From assembly GCA_963668325.1 (NCBI GenBank), contig OY764222.1:2728001-2792000 (forward strand): a stretch of 64,000 nt of DNA, in the 5' to 3' direction. Below are positions 28,515 through 37,497 of the stretch, piece by piece. A program made the translations under genes and the position numbers. This stretch comes from MPNP01 sp963668325. GTDB lineage: Bacteria; Pseudomonadota; Alphaproteobacteria; Rhodobacterales; Rhodobacteraceae. The stretch's first letter is position 1; each line of letters begins with the position of its first letter. The notes below the pieces were generated by a model that was not told the DNA's origin, searched no databases, and saw nothing but the letters and a program-made list of their open reading frames with translations.

Positions 28515-30140
28515 CTATAACCTGCCCATAATAATGTCTGCACAACGATCACCAAGCATCATCGCAGTTGCGTTAGTATTTCCAGCATTAATATTTGGAA
28601 CTGCCGACATGTCTGCTACTCGCAAACCATCTATTCCACGTACCTCCATGCGTGCATTCAAAACTGCCATAGGATCTCCATCTGCCCCCATCTTTGCTGT
28701 TCCTGCCGGGTGATAATTTGTTTTAACAAACCGCCTACAGTGAGCAGCGATTGCATCGTTACTCAAATCATTAGGATCAGGTATGGCAATCTTTTCAATG
28801 TGTTTGGAAAGTGGACGGTTCTGGAAAGCTCGTATGAAAAAACGCTGACCAGCAATCATGTCTTCCATATCCTTAGGGTGGGACAGTAATTTGGGAGAAA
28901 CCAAAGGCATATCATTTGGATCAGCTGACCGCAGTTTCACTTCTCCCCGTGATCTCGGTTTTATTACAACTGTAGTAATTGTTACACCATGACCGTCTTT
29001 AACAAGATCTAGTGTATCTCGGTCAAGATAGACTATTGGAACACAGAACGCTTGGATGGAGGGTGGTGCATCGGCCAAGTCAGGATTAGCAAAAGCTCCA
29101 GCTTCTACACCAGCTGAGGTAATTGGGCCAGTACCAAACAATTTGAATTGTAGCCCGTTGCGAATCATTCGCCACCCTACCCCTTGCTTGTAGTAACCAT
29201 ATGGACCATTAGCCAATGCCGTCATTGGTACCTCTGGATGATCTATAAGGTTCTTTCCAACACCCGGAAGATCTACCAAAATGTTTATATCTTGTTCTCT
29301 GAGGTGATCAGCGGGACCGATTCCTGAAAGCATTAGGAGTTTAGGGGTAACCAGAGCCCCCGCACAAATGACAATATCACCATTAGAATGTATGCGATGA
29401 ACCTTACCCCGTCGATCCTGATATTCTATTCCCACGGCACGACCATTTTCGATAATAATTCTTCTGGCTTCACAATTAAGTCGACAATCAAGATTGGGGT
29501 TTTCCAATTGAGGCTGGATATATGCGTAAGCAGCTGAACTCCTTTTGCCGTCACGGTTCATGAATTGATAGAACCCAACACCATTCTGCTCCGACCCATT
29601 GAAATCGTTATTGTAAGGCAGTCCTAGCCCCTGCATAGTTTGTACAAACCATCGGGAAATCTGATCAATATGACCTGGGTCGGAAACGAGCATGGGGCCA
29701 TCCATACCATGATATTCGTTAAACAAACGATTGTTCGACTCCATTCTACGAAAATGGGGCAGCACCTCATTCCATCCCCAACCGACTCTGTCATTATTTA
29801 CTCGTAAAATTGTTTCCCATTCATTGAAATCGGAGGGACGACCACGGATATAAACCTGTGCGTTTACTGAAGAACCGCCGCCCAAAACATGACCCTGTGG
29901 GATATCATGAACCCTTCCATCAAGATGTTCTTGCGGCGTAGTTTGGTGATAACGCATGAACCGAGAGCCATTGATCATCTTGAAAATACCAGGAGGCATG
30001 TCTAGCAAAGGATGACGATTGGAAAATCCCGCCTCAAGTAACAGTACACGGGATTTACCTTCACTTGCCAAACGAGCGGCAACTACACAACCGGATGAAC
30101 CACCGCCCACTACAATGTGATCAAATCTATTTGACATCAT
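28515..30140 (-). CDS. GMC-family FAD oxidoreductase, choline dehydrogenase-like
   Basis: 541 residues of the glucose-methanol-choline family. The N-terminal FAD motif is IVVGGGSSGCVVAARLA, and GMC signature 1 is in HVLGGGSSVNAQVYIRG. GMC signature 2 is in GALVTPKLLMLSGIGP. The active-site His lies in TNYHPAGTAKMG and the partner Asn in NINAGNTNA. BetA (choline), polyethylene-glycol and other alcohol dehydrogenases share this pattern, so the substrate is open. No betB or betI is next to it. It stands alone on the minus strand next to a transposase remnant. Confidence 0.9.
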   Translation of the reverse strand: MMSNRFDHIVVGGGSSGCVVAARLASEGKSRVLLLEAGFSNRHPLLDMPPGIFKMINGSRFMRYHQTTPQEHLDGRVHDIPQGHVLGGGSSVNAQVYIRGRPSDFNEWETILRVNNDRVGWGWNEVLPHFRRMESNNRLFNEYHGMDGPMLVSDPGHIDQISRWFVQTMQGLGLPYNNDFNGSEQNGVGFYQFMNRDGKRSSAAYAYIQPQLENPNLDCRLNCEARRIIIENGRAVGIEYQDRRGKVHRIHSNGDIVICAGALVTPKLLMLSGIGPADHLREQDINILVDLPGVGKNLIDHPEVPMTALANGPYGYYKQGVGWRMIRNGLQFKLFGTGPITSAGVEAGAFANPDLADAPPSIQAFCVPIVYLDRDTLDLVKDGHGVTITTVVIKPRSRGEVKLRSADPNDMPLVSPKLLSHPKDMEDMIAGQRFFIRAFQNRPLSKHIEKIAIPDPNDLSNDAIAAHCRRFVKTNYHPAGTAKMGADGDPMAVLNARMEVRGIDGLRVADMSAVPNINAGNTNATAMMLGDRCADIIMGRL

Positions 30141-30338
30141 TAAACATCGATAACATGGGTTTACCCGTTAATTAGGTAATGTGAACAAAAGAAACAATCA
30201 AAAACTCTGCTTTCTCGTCAAGTCTGATAAGGGGACTCAAAAGTAAATTATTTTATAGTATGACCCTTTGCTTTCCTGGTAAAAACCTGATCAGGTAATC
30301 CACTAGGGTATGGATCTGGTATTGCGAAGTTTTAATCA

Positions 30339-30780
30339 TCAGGCCGCCTTTTTCTCAAAAAATTCTTTCCAATTATCATTTTCTGGACCCCTGTTATCAA
30401 TCTCCTTGGTAATCCAACTCCAGGCCTAATCAAATCGATTGGATCTCACCAGGGAACGGAAAAGTCAAAACCGAATGGCATTGCCATACTTCATCGCATG
30501 CTCAATTTCTTCAAATGTTCCCCTAGGTCTTGTTCGCGGCCTCAACATCACCCAAACCAATCGGCAAGCCCTGCCGACTAAAGACCCCATAATTCATCCG
30601 GTGCCGGTGGTTACAAAAGTACTCAAGAACAACAGAGAGTTCTTTTCTTGCCATCTTGTTCCAAGCACGATAACGAAGACCACGAAAGGCCTAGATCACA
30701 TGTTCAACACATCATCCTCATGCAGCAACCTCTGCCTATTTTGGTCATACCAAGTTTGCTGGGACTTCGCATATTAAGCT
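30339..30780 (-). pseudogene. Decayed transposase C-terminus, ISKra4-like
   Basis: On the minus strand, pieces of a transposase can be followed through several frame changes and stops. They include WYDQNRQRLLHEDD, GLRYRAWNKMARKEL, then RMNYGVFSRQGLPIG with EAANK. After a stop-rich stretch come LVRSNRFD, a stop, and AWSWITKEIDNRGP, ending at TGA 30339. The order and the 'RM.Y..F...GLPIG...VE.ANK' pattern resemble ISKra4-family transposases from memory. The N-terminal half and terminal inverted repeats were not found. It is a dead insertion sequence between the GMC gene and the sugar transporter. Confidence 0.65.
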
Positions 30781-31494
30781 GCATCATGGCAGAGAATAAT
30801 ATTGGCGGTAAAGAATTAGGCATATTGGTAAAATCTTCTTAAATATTTACATTTGATGTCATCGGGAATGCTCATATGGTTTGTGGTTAAAATGTAAGAG
30901 ATTGGCATTCAGAATGCTTTCGAACAAAGTCCTTTGATGCTCGTTATTTTTTCCTGGACCGAAAAAACAAAAAATGAGTATCTGCCATAAAGAAGCAATT
31001 CGTTACACACGAAAATCGCTATAATAGCCCCATTGGATAACAAATTTTATCGCAATATCAAACTTACATCCATCCACTATTTACCACTCTTTGGCTTGTA
31101 TTAATCAAAATATTTGGTGGTAACCATTGTGCCAATAATACGATGCTTCAACCAGTCGCCATGGCGACCTGTGTTATATATTACAACAAATGTACTCAAT
31201 TTTTCTTCAGTTTTGATACAAGTTTCTAAAGACAGAAAAAGCTAATGGCAACATGATAATAACAACTTTTTGCCTCTTAATGAGTATGGGAATGTACCCC
31301 TTTATTTTTTATTTTGATTGGACCAAAATAATAATTATAATGCAAAGCCTATGTTTAAGGTTATTAAGAAATTGAGAGTGGCTAGGGCGAAATAATCACC
31401 TACATAAAATTGCAAAACAGTGAATGTAGCAAGTTTTACCCATCACTTTTTATTTTTGTAACTTTCATTTTTACAAAATAATGGGAGAAGAGTT
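30781..31494. other. Long AT-rich leader region before the sugar ABC operon
   Basis: About 700 bases without a convincing gene. It lies between the transposase remnant and the binding-protein start, and should contain the operon promoter and operator. The clear element is the GC-rich palindrome at 31155-31168. A clear ribosome-binding site (GGGAGAAGAG) lies just before 31495. Confidence 0.5.
31155..31168 (+). promoter_or_regulatory. Perfect 14-bp palindrome, candidate operator
   Basis: GTCGCCATGGCGAC is perfectly self-complementary and GC-rich in an AT-rich leader, about 330 bases upstream of the first sugar-transporter gene. Even palindromes are typical of LacI-type and other dimeric repressors. 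No regulator gene is adjacent, so the assignment is speculative. Confidence 0.35.
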
Positions 31495-32484
31495 ATGATC
31501 TCTAAGAAAATTGTTTTAGGGTGTTTCGCCGCAGTTTTTAGCATTTTAATAGCGTTTGCGGCAACCTTGGCTAATGCCCAAGGTCTTCCACCACTCGAGA
31601 AAAAAGAAAGATATAAAGTTGGCTTTGCCCAGATGGAAAGTAACAATCCATGGCGAATAGCTGAAACAAAGTCTTTCCATGATGTAGCTGAAAGCTGTAA
31701 CTGGGATTTGATTGCAACGGATGCTGCCGGCTCGGCAGCAAAGCAAGTTGCAGATGTCGATTCTATGATTGCTCAAGGGATTGATGTTCTATTTCTTCCA
31801 CCGCGTGAAGAAAAACCTTTGATACCGGCAGTTATGAAGGCCCGTGCCGCTGGTATTCCAACTTTCCTTGTTGACCGTTCAGTAGACCCCAATGTCGCTC
31901 AGGCAGGGGAACACTATGTCGCATTTCTGGGATCTGATTTTGTTGATCAGGGACGTAGGGTTGCAGAGTGGACGCTTGAAAATTTCGAGGGAGAACAGGG
32001 AATAATCGTGGAACTTGAGGGAACCACGGGATCATCACCTGCCAACGACCGGAAAAAAGGCTTTGATGATGTTATGGCCATGCATGACAATATGACCATC
32101 GTTGCATCACAATCCGGCGATTTTGCTCGCGATCTTGGACGCCAAGTCATGGAAACTTTGCTTCAGGCTCATCCCGATGTTAATATCGTATATGCACACA
32201 ATGACGAAATGGCCATCGGAGCTATCCAAGCACTCGAATTGGCAGGTCGTGTTCCAGGTGAAGATGTACTAGTAGTGTCTATAGATGGAACTCGCGATGC
32301 ACTTCAAGCCATCATTGACGGCAAGATGGGAGTAACGGTTGAATCATCTCCATTCTTTGGATCACTAGCCTGCGAGGTTATGAATCGTTATGCCAACGGC
32401 GAGGAAATTGAAACTTGGGTCCAGGTGAAGGACCGAATTTTTACGATTGAAAACGCTGCTGACCATGTCGACGAGGCATATTAA
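31495..32484 (+). CDS. ytfQ: Periplasmic sugar-binding protein, YtfQ-like
   Basis: 329 residues with a signal peptide (hydrophobic stretch residues ~6-26, cleavage after ANA). Peripla_BP_4 fold. It shares with E. coli YtfQ (galactofuranose binding) the runs ELEGTTGSSPANDRKKGF, SQSGDFARDLGRQVMET and VYAHNDEMAIGAIQALE, which points to that branch rather than RbsB. The ligand is inferred to be a furanose-form sugar such as galactofuranose. It heads the operon and is separated from the ATPase gene by a strong hairpin. Confidence 0.88.
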   Translation: MISKKIVLGCFAAVFSILIAFAATLANAQGLPPLEKKERYKVGFAQMESNNPWRIAETKSFHDVAESCNWDLIATDAAGSAAKQVADVDSMIAQGIDVLFLPPREEKPLIPAVMKARAAGIPTFLVDRSVDPNVAQAGEHYVAFLGSDFVDQGRRVAEWTLENFEGEQGIIVELEGTTGSSPANDRKKGFDDVMAMHDNMTIVASQSGDFARDLGRQVMETLLQAHPDVNIVYAHNDEMAIGAIQALELAGRVPGEDVLVVSIDGTRDALQAIIDGKMGVTVESSPFFGSLACEVMNRYANGEEIETWVQVKDRIFTIENAADHVDEAY

Positions 32485-32494
32485 TAGCATTTTT

Positions 32495-32521
32495 GATGGC
32501 CTGCCAGTTCGGCAGGCCATC
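32495..32521 (+). terminator. Strong intercistronic hairpin after the binding-protein gene
   Basis: A perfect 11-bp stem (GATGGCCTGCC / GGCAGGCCATC) with a 5-base loop lies 10 bases after the stop of the binding protein and 23 bases before the ATPase start. No U run follows. Such hairpins usually protect the upstream mRNA or partly attenuate, so that the binding protein is made in excess over the membrane components. Confidence 0.75.
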
Positions 32522-32544
32522 AAGTCAGTTTAGTTAAATTAGGG

Positions 32545-34062
32545 ATGCCCCCTATAGTTCGTATTGAAGGTGTAAATAAAGCCTTTGCCGGAGTCACAGC
32601 TCTCAATTCAGCGGAACTAAATATAGCACCGGGTGAAGTACACGGCTTGATTGGTCAAAACGGTGCCGGAAAATCCACACTTATAAAGATACTTACTGGC
32701 GTTTATCGGAAGGATAGCGGTGTCGTTTACTTCAACGGAAAGGAAGTCAATTTTTTAAACCCTCGCGAAGCACAGGATGCTGGTGTATCCACGATCTATC
32801 AAGAACTGAATTTAGTTCCTCTTCGTAGCGTTACCGAAAATATAGTGATGGGTTATGAAAAACGTCGGATGGGAATATTCATAGATTGGCAGGAATCCCA
32901 TCAACGAGCTAGTGAAATATTGGGAAGGTTTGGGCTCAATATTGACGTACGGGCGAGATTAGGGGACTATTCAACCGCAATTCAACAACTCGTTGTTATT
33001 GCAAGGGCGGTTTCTCTAAATACAAAACTGGTTGTAATGGACGAACCAACTTCTTCCTTAGATGATAATGAAACCGAAGTGCTTTTCGGGGTAGTGAAAG
33101 AACTGAAACGCAATGGTGTTTCGGTGATTTACATTTCACATTTTCTGGATGAGCTTTTTGAAATTTGTGATCGCGTAACCATAATGCGTGATGGTCGTAC
33201 TGTAGGGGTTCGATCAATATCCGAGACTAGCAAACTAGAACTTATAGCGGACATGTTGGGTCGTAATATTGACGATATCCGAGCTACAGGTGTTACAGAC
33301 TTCTCACTTGGAACTTCGACTAAGGGAGAAGTGCTCGTAAAAGCCGATGGAGTAGCAACGGGTAGGCGGCTTACAAAATTGGACCTTATCCTCAAACGCG
33401 GAGAGATTGTTGGGCTGGGAGGTCTGTTAGGATCAGGACGTACTGAATCAGCACGTGCCCTTTTCGGTGTAGACCCCTTAACATCCGGTCATATTGAACT
33501 GACCGGTGGCCGCACCGGGCAAAAAAGTGCAGCTGGTTCAATTGCAGTTGGGCTGGGTTACTTGACTGAAGATCGCAAGAGCGAGGGCATCATCCCAGAT
33601 ATGACAGTACGGGAAAATCTGACTCTAGCACTCCTACCCCGAATTTCTGTGAATGGAAGAATTAAACGAAATCGTGAACGGGAAATCGTGAACAGGTTTG
33701 TTAAGGCTCTCGGTATAAAATTAGCAAACATGGAACAACCCATTCGAGAGTTGTCAGGTGGAAACCAGCAAAAAGTTCTTCTTGCCCGCTGGTTAGCAAC
33801 CGAACCAGAGGTATTGATTTTGGATGAACCAACCCGGGGAATTGATGTCGGTGCCAAACTTGAAGTACAGTCAATTATTCGTGAATTTGTGGAGAAGGGT
33901 TTTGGCGCCATTCTGATAAGTTCAGAATTCGAGGAATTGGTTGAGGGCGCAGATAAGATAGTTGTCTTAAGAGATGGCAAATCAGTAACAACATTAAACA
34001 ATCCCGGAATAAAGGAAGATACACTTATTCAGGCGATTGCCCACCATTCCGCGGAATATTAG
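32545..34062 (+). CDS. ytfR: Sugar ABC transporter ATPase, YtfR-like
   Basis: 505 residues with two ABC domains in tandem, as in CUT2 sugar importers. The N-terminal domain has Walker A GQNGAGKST (residue ~36), a degenerate signature region and Walker B LVVMDEPTSSLDD. The C-terminal domain has a degenerate Walker A (GLLGSGRTESA), signature LSGGNQQKVLLARW and LILDEPTRGIDVG. It energises the two permeases that follow. Confidence 0.92.
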   Translation: MPPIVRIEGVNKAFAGVTALNSAELNIAPGEVHGLIGQNGAGKSTLIKILTGVYRKDSGVVYFNGKEVNFLNPREAQDAGVSTIYQELNLVPLRSVTENIVMGYEKRRMGIFIDWQESHQRASEILGRFGLNIDVRARLGDYSTAIQQLVVIARAVSLNTKLVVMDEPTSSLDDNETEVLFGVVKELKRNGVSVIYISHFLDELFEICDRVTIMRDGRTVGVRSISETSKLELIADMLGRNIDDIRATGVTDFSLGTSTKGEVLVKADGVATGRRLTKLDLILKRGEIVGLGGLLGSGRTESARALFGVDPLTSGHIELTGGRTGQKSAAGSIAVGLGYLTEDRKSEGIIPDMTVRENLTLALLPRISVNGRIKRNREREIVNRFVKALGIKLANMEQPIRELSGGNQQKVLLARWLATEPEVLILDEPTRGIDVGAKLEVQSIIREFVEKGFGAILISSEFEELVEGADKIVVLRDGKSVTTLNNPGIKEDTLIQAIAHHSAEY

Positions 34063-34076
34063 GGCGTAATAACTAA

Positions 34077-35057
34077 ATGCAACAAGAACAAATTAAAACA
34101 AATCAAAACGTATTTAGGAATCTAATTCGGTTCAACGGTGGAATGATCGCATTTTTTTTACTCCTAGCTTTCAATATCCTGTTTACGCCGAACTTTCTTC
34201 AACTTCAAACTTTTTTTGTTAATATTAGTCAGGTGGCAACAATAGCTATTGTTGCCATGGGTATGACCCTTGTAATTGCTACTGGCGGAATCGATTTATC
34301 GGTGGGTGCTATTATGGCTTTCGCGGGAGCACTTGCACCATTAATTTTTCTTTCTCCGTTTGGTATTGAATATCCATTACTTGGCTTGTTATCCGCCATT
34401 GTAATACCCTTAATCGTTGCCGCTCTATTTGGTGTTTTTAATGGTGCCCTGGTTAGCTTTCTAAATGTTCAACCAATTATCGCAACGTTGTTGTTGTTCG
34501 TAACAGGTCGTGGACTTGCATTGGTTCTTACAAACGGAAACCTACAAACATTTTCCAATCCATACTTTAGTTATATTGGTACAGGCAGGATTTTGGGGCT
34601 TCCTTTCCAAGGTTGGTTAACGTTGGCGATTGCTTTTGTACTTTACTGGTTTGTCGCAAGGAGTGTCTTTGGGCGTTATCTTCTTGCTGTAGGTGGCAAT
34701 GAACGTGCAGCAAAACTATCAGGCGCACCAGTAAAATCTATAAAGATTTTGGCCTATACAATCTGTGCTTTTCTTTCAGGTATCGCTGGTTTGATAGTAG
34801 TCGCAATTAATTCCGCCTCAGATGCAGCACGTAATGGCAATCTAATGGAACTTGATGCTATTGCTGCTGCTGTAGTTGGTGGCGCGGTACTTCAGGGTGG
34901 ACGTGCACCAATATTTGGTGCTCTAATGGGGGCAGTGATTATCCAGCTTGTAAAATACACCCTGCTGGCTAATGGAATTGAAGATGAAGTTGCTCTGATA
35001 GTAAAAGCAATAATTATCATCCTGGTTGTCTATTTGCATCAAGGGAAACAGGAATGA
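34077..35057 (+). CDS. ytfT: Sugar ABC transporter permease, YtfT-like
   Basis: 326 residues with 8-10 hydrophobic segments of the BPD_transp_2 family. The characteristic stretch MTLVIATGGIDLSVGAIMAFAG and the later ELDAIAAAVVGGA match CUT2 permeases, closely resembling E. coli YtfT from memory. The start ATG is 14 bases after the ATPase stop and the end overlaps the next permease by 4 bases (ATGA). Confidence 0.9.
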   Translation: MQQEQIKTNQNVFRNLIRFNGGMIAFFLLLAFNILFTPNFLQLQTFFVNISQVATIAIVAMGMTLVIATGGIDLSVGAIMAFAGALAPLIFLSPFGIEYPLLGLLSAIVIPLIVAALFGVFNGALVSFLNVQPIIATLLLFVTGRGLALVLTNGNLQTFSNPYFSYIGTGRILGLPFQGWLTLAIAFVLYWFVARSVFGRYLLAVGGNERAAKLSGAPVKSIKILAYTICAFLSGIAGLIVVAINSASDAARNGNLMELDAIAAAVVGGAVLQGGRAPIFGALMGAVIIQLVKYTLLANGIEDEVALIVKAIIIILVVYLHQGKQE

Positions 35058-36046
35058 CATTATTTGACTCACAAACCTTTGATCTTCGAAAGTATGTGCT
35101 GAACAGCAGCCAATCCATCGGTGTATGGATTGCCCTTGTTGGTTTGATTGTTTTCGGTCTTGTTCGTTATGAAAATTTCGGTGGTGCATACAACATTGTT
35201 TCCTTTCTGAACTACAATTCAATGTTTATCATTATCTCAGTTGGAATGTGCTTTGTAATCATGACAGGGGGAATTGATCTTTCTGTCGGTTCGGTTGCAG
35301 CGTTCTCTTCAGTAGTAGCTGCTTACCTTAGTAAGTATGGAATAGAAATAGCCCTTCCGGGAGGTGTTCTTGCTGGAGTTGGTTTCGGTGCAATAAATTC
35401 AATCTGTATCATTAAAATGCGAATTCCACCTTTTATCGCTACCCTTGCCACTTTGTTAGCGGCAAAAGGTGGGGCACTCGTGATAAGTGGTGCCCAGACA
35501 ATATCAATTGACTGGTCATCAAATTTTACCAAACTTGGTATGGAGAACGCGTTTGGGGTTTTACCCTGGACCATAGTTGTTGTTGCCTTTGTTTGCTTGA
35601 TTTGCTGGGTAATTTTGGAGCATACTTCTCTGGGAGGTACGGTACTTGCAATTGGCGGCAGTGAATCAGCTTCTAACCTGATGGGGCTTAAAGTTTCTGG
35701 TTCGAAGGCTTTCGCTTATATGCTGAGTGGGGGATGTGCTGGGTTGGCTGGAGTATTTCTTGCTTCTGGTTATGGTGCGGGACAGCCATTAGAAGGCATA
35801 GGATGGGAACTTTCGGCAATTGCCGCGGTAGTCGTTGGTGGAACCCTGTTGACGGGTGGACTTGGTTCGGTACCAGCAACCATAGCAGGTGCAATTCTGT
35901 TGGGTCTGATATTTAACATTCTAAATTTCGAGAATGGCCGAGGAACCATCAGTCTCAGTGCCTACTGGCAGATGGTCATCCGAGGTGTATTCCTGCTATG
36001 CGTAATTCTGTTACAAACACGGCTTACCAGGATAAAAACTACTTGA
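35054..36046 (+). CDS. yjfF: Sugar ABC transporter permease, YjfF-like
   Basis: 330 residues, a second CUT2 permease with the same family motif (VIMTGGIDLSVGSVAAF) and ELSAIAAVVVGGTLLTGG near the end. Having two different permeases is the mark of the ytfQRT-yjfF type rather than rbsC-type systems with a homodimer. The gene starts within the preceding stop and is the last of the operon. No sugar catabolic gene follows, so the use of the imported sugar cannot be read here. Confidence 0.88.
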   Translation: MTLFDSQTFDLRKYVLNSSQSIGVWIALVGLIVFGLVRYENFGGAYNIVSFLNYNSMFIIISVGMCFVIMTGGIDLSVGSVAAFSSVVAAYLSKYGIEIALPGGVLAGVGFGAINSICIIKMRIPPFIATLATLLAAKGGALVISGAQTISIDWSSNFTKLGMENAFGVLPWTIVVVAFVCLICWVILEHTSLGGTVLAIGGSESASNLMGLKVSGSKAFAYMLSGGCAGLAGVFLASGYGAGQPLEGIGWELSAIAAVVVGGTLLTGGLGSVPATIAGAILLGLIFNILNFENGRGTISLSAYWQMVIRGVFLLCVILLQTRLTRIKTT

Positions 36047-36319
36047 AATCTCTAATCATAAACACTGTACCAATGGTTCATTAGAAGATTCTTTTGGGTT
36101 GGTAAATATTGGAACTGCACTTCCTACCTGGAAGTTTCATCAGCCGATGATTCTAAATTATCTACAAATCTGATTAGATATTCTAAGTGAAATTCATTAT
36201 ATACTCAAAGGAATGAAACGTGCTACTTGCAGGTTTCTGGAGTCATACAGTTTCAATTGTTACAATCCCCACAGTTAATGCTAAATTAAAATTCTAAACG
36301 ATAATTCGGATTGGCTGAA

Positions 36320-37108
36320 ATGAATCAAGAAATTATACTGCGTAATGATCAGGATAAAATTGCTTATCTGGTCTTTAACAGACCGGAAAAGTTAAATGTA
36401 CTGTCCGAAGAAATGCTTGAGACCCTTTTCCAACATTTGGCCAGCCTTGAAAATGATCAGTCGATAAAATGTATTGTCCTGGCCGGCAAGGGAAAGGCCT
36501 TTTGCGCGGGCCATGATTTAGCGGAGTTGACCTTGGGTCGACAAGCTCCAGATGGTGGTCAGGAATATTTTCAGAAAATATTTGACTTATGTTCCAAGGT
36601 TATGCAGAAAATCCAGGAAGTCCCCCAACCGATCATCGCTCAAGTACAAGGTCCGGCAGTGGCAGCAGGGTGTCAATTGGTTGCAACCTGTGACCTGGCT
36701 ATTGCAGGTGAATCAGCCAAATTTGGGGTTAATGGTGTCAACATCGGTTTGTTTTGTTCAACTCCGATGGTAGCTTTAACCAGAAACATCCATAAGAAAA
36801 ACGCCTTTGAATTATTGGTGTCTGGAAGAATTATCAAATCTGATGAAGCTCAAAACCTGGGTCTAGTTAACAGGGTTGTTGCAGATGATGCCCTGGCGGA
36901 GAATGTTAATGATTTAGCCACCCTTATTACCTCCAAGTTAGCAGCAGCCGTAAAAATTGGCAAGAAGGCGTTTTACGAACAAGCCCAAATGCCCTTGGAT
37001 AAAGCCTATGAGTATGCCGGGGACGTGATGGTTACCAATATGCTTTATAGGGATACTAAGGAAGGAATCAGTGCTTTTCTGGAAAAGCGAAAGCCTGATT
37101 GGAACTGA
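36320..37108 (+). CDS. Enoyl-CoA hydratase/isomerase family protein, ECHDC3-like
   Basis: A crotonase-fold protein of about 262 residues. The oxyanion-hole segments are KAFCAGHDLAEL and QVQGPAVAAGCQLVATCDLA, and the C-terminus has FLEKRKPDW. The GHDL version plus FGVNGVNIGLFCSTPMVAL resembles the ECHDC3-like hydratases, whose substrate is unclear. I use ATG 36320, as CGGA sits 9 bases before it; a TTG at 36311 is also possible. It is monocistronic. Confidence 0.85.
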   Translation: MNQEIILRNDQDKIAYLVFNRPEKLNVLSEEMLETLFQHLASLENDQSIKCIVLAGKGKAFCAGHDLAELTLGRQAPDGGQEYFQKIFDLCSKVMQKIQEVPQPIIAQVQGPAVAAGCQLVATCDLAIAGESAKFGVNGVNIGLFCSTPMVALTRNIHKKNAFELLVSGRIIKSDEAQNLGLVNRVVADDALAENVNDLATLITSKLAAAVKIGKKAFYEQAQMPLDKAYEYAGDVMVTNMLYRDTKEGISAFLEKRKPDWN

Positions 37109-37497
37109 ATAATACGATAAAAGGGGGTATGAACTTGGTTACCAAAAACGAGCCAAACCTCATTTTGATATATATTTATCAAGATACCTCCTGTTCTTTG
37201 GTTGAGTATAGTTCCCGTAATTATTATTTCATCAATAGCACTGGTGATACGTAAACTGTTACCAAAACTAATAATACGCGTGGGAGAACTGCAATCTATA
37301 ATACCTAGGCAAAAATATGAACCGGGAAACCATATTTTCATACTAGTGGTTCCTTCCTAAAGGCTCCACCGACAAAATTAGGGAAATCTAACTCAATGAC
37401 AGTACTGATGATTTGTGATATAGTGGGTTATTAAACCCAAAAAGTGAATAGAGAATCCAAATGAAAATATCGCCATTACACAATTTAGGGGGTATGC
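37109..37497. other. Intergenic region before the Uma2 gene
   Basis: About 390 bases. A minus-strand frame covers 37045-37341 but overlaps the end of the hydratase gene and shows no recognisable domain, so I leave it uncalled. An AGGGGG ribosome-binding site serves the GTG at 37498. No RNA gene or repeat was seen. Confidence 0.4.

Noticed and set aside
30439..30777. 112-codon plus-strand frame
   Set aside because: Antisense to the transposase remnant, whose minus-strand reading is clearly transposase-like.
36311..36319. TTG start for the second enoyl-CoA hydratase
   Set aside because: The purine-rich CGGA would touch the TTG; it is well placed for the ATG at 36320.
37045..37341. 98-codon minus-strand frame
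   Set aside because: It overlaps the hydratase gene end and shows no recognisable domain.
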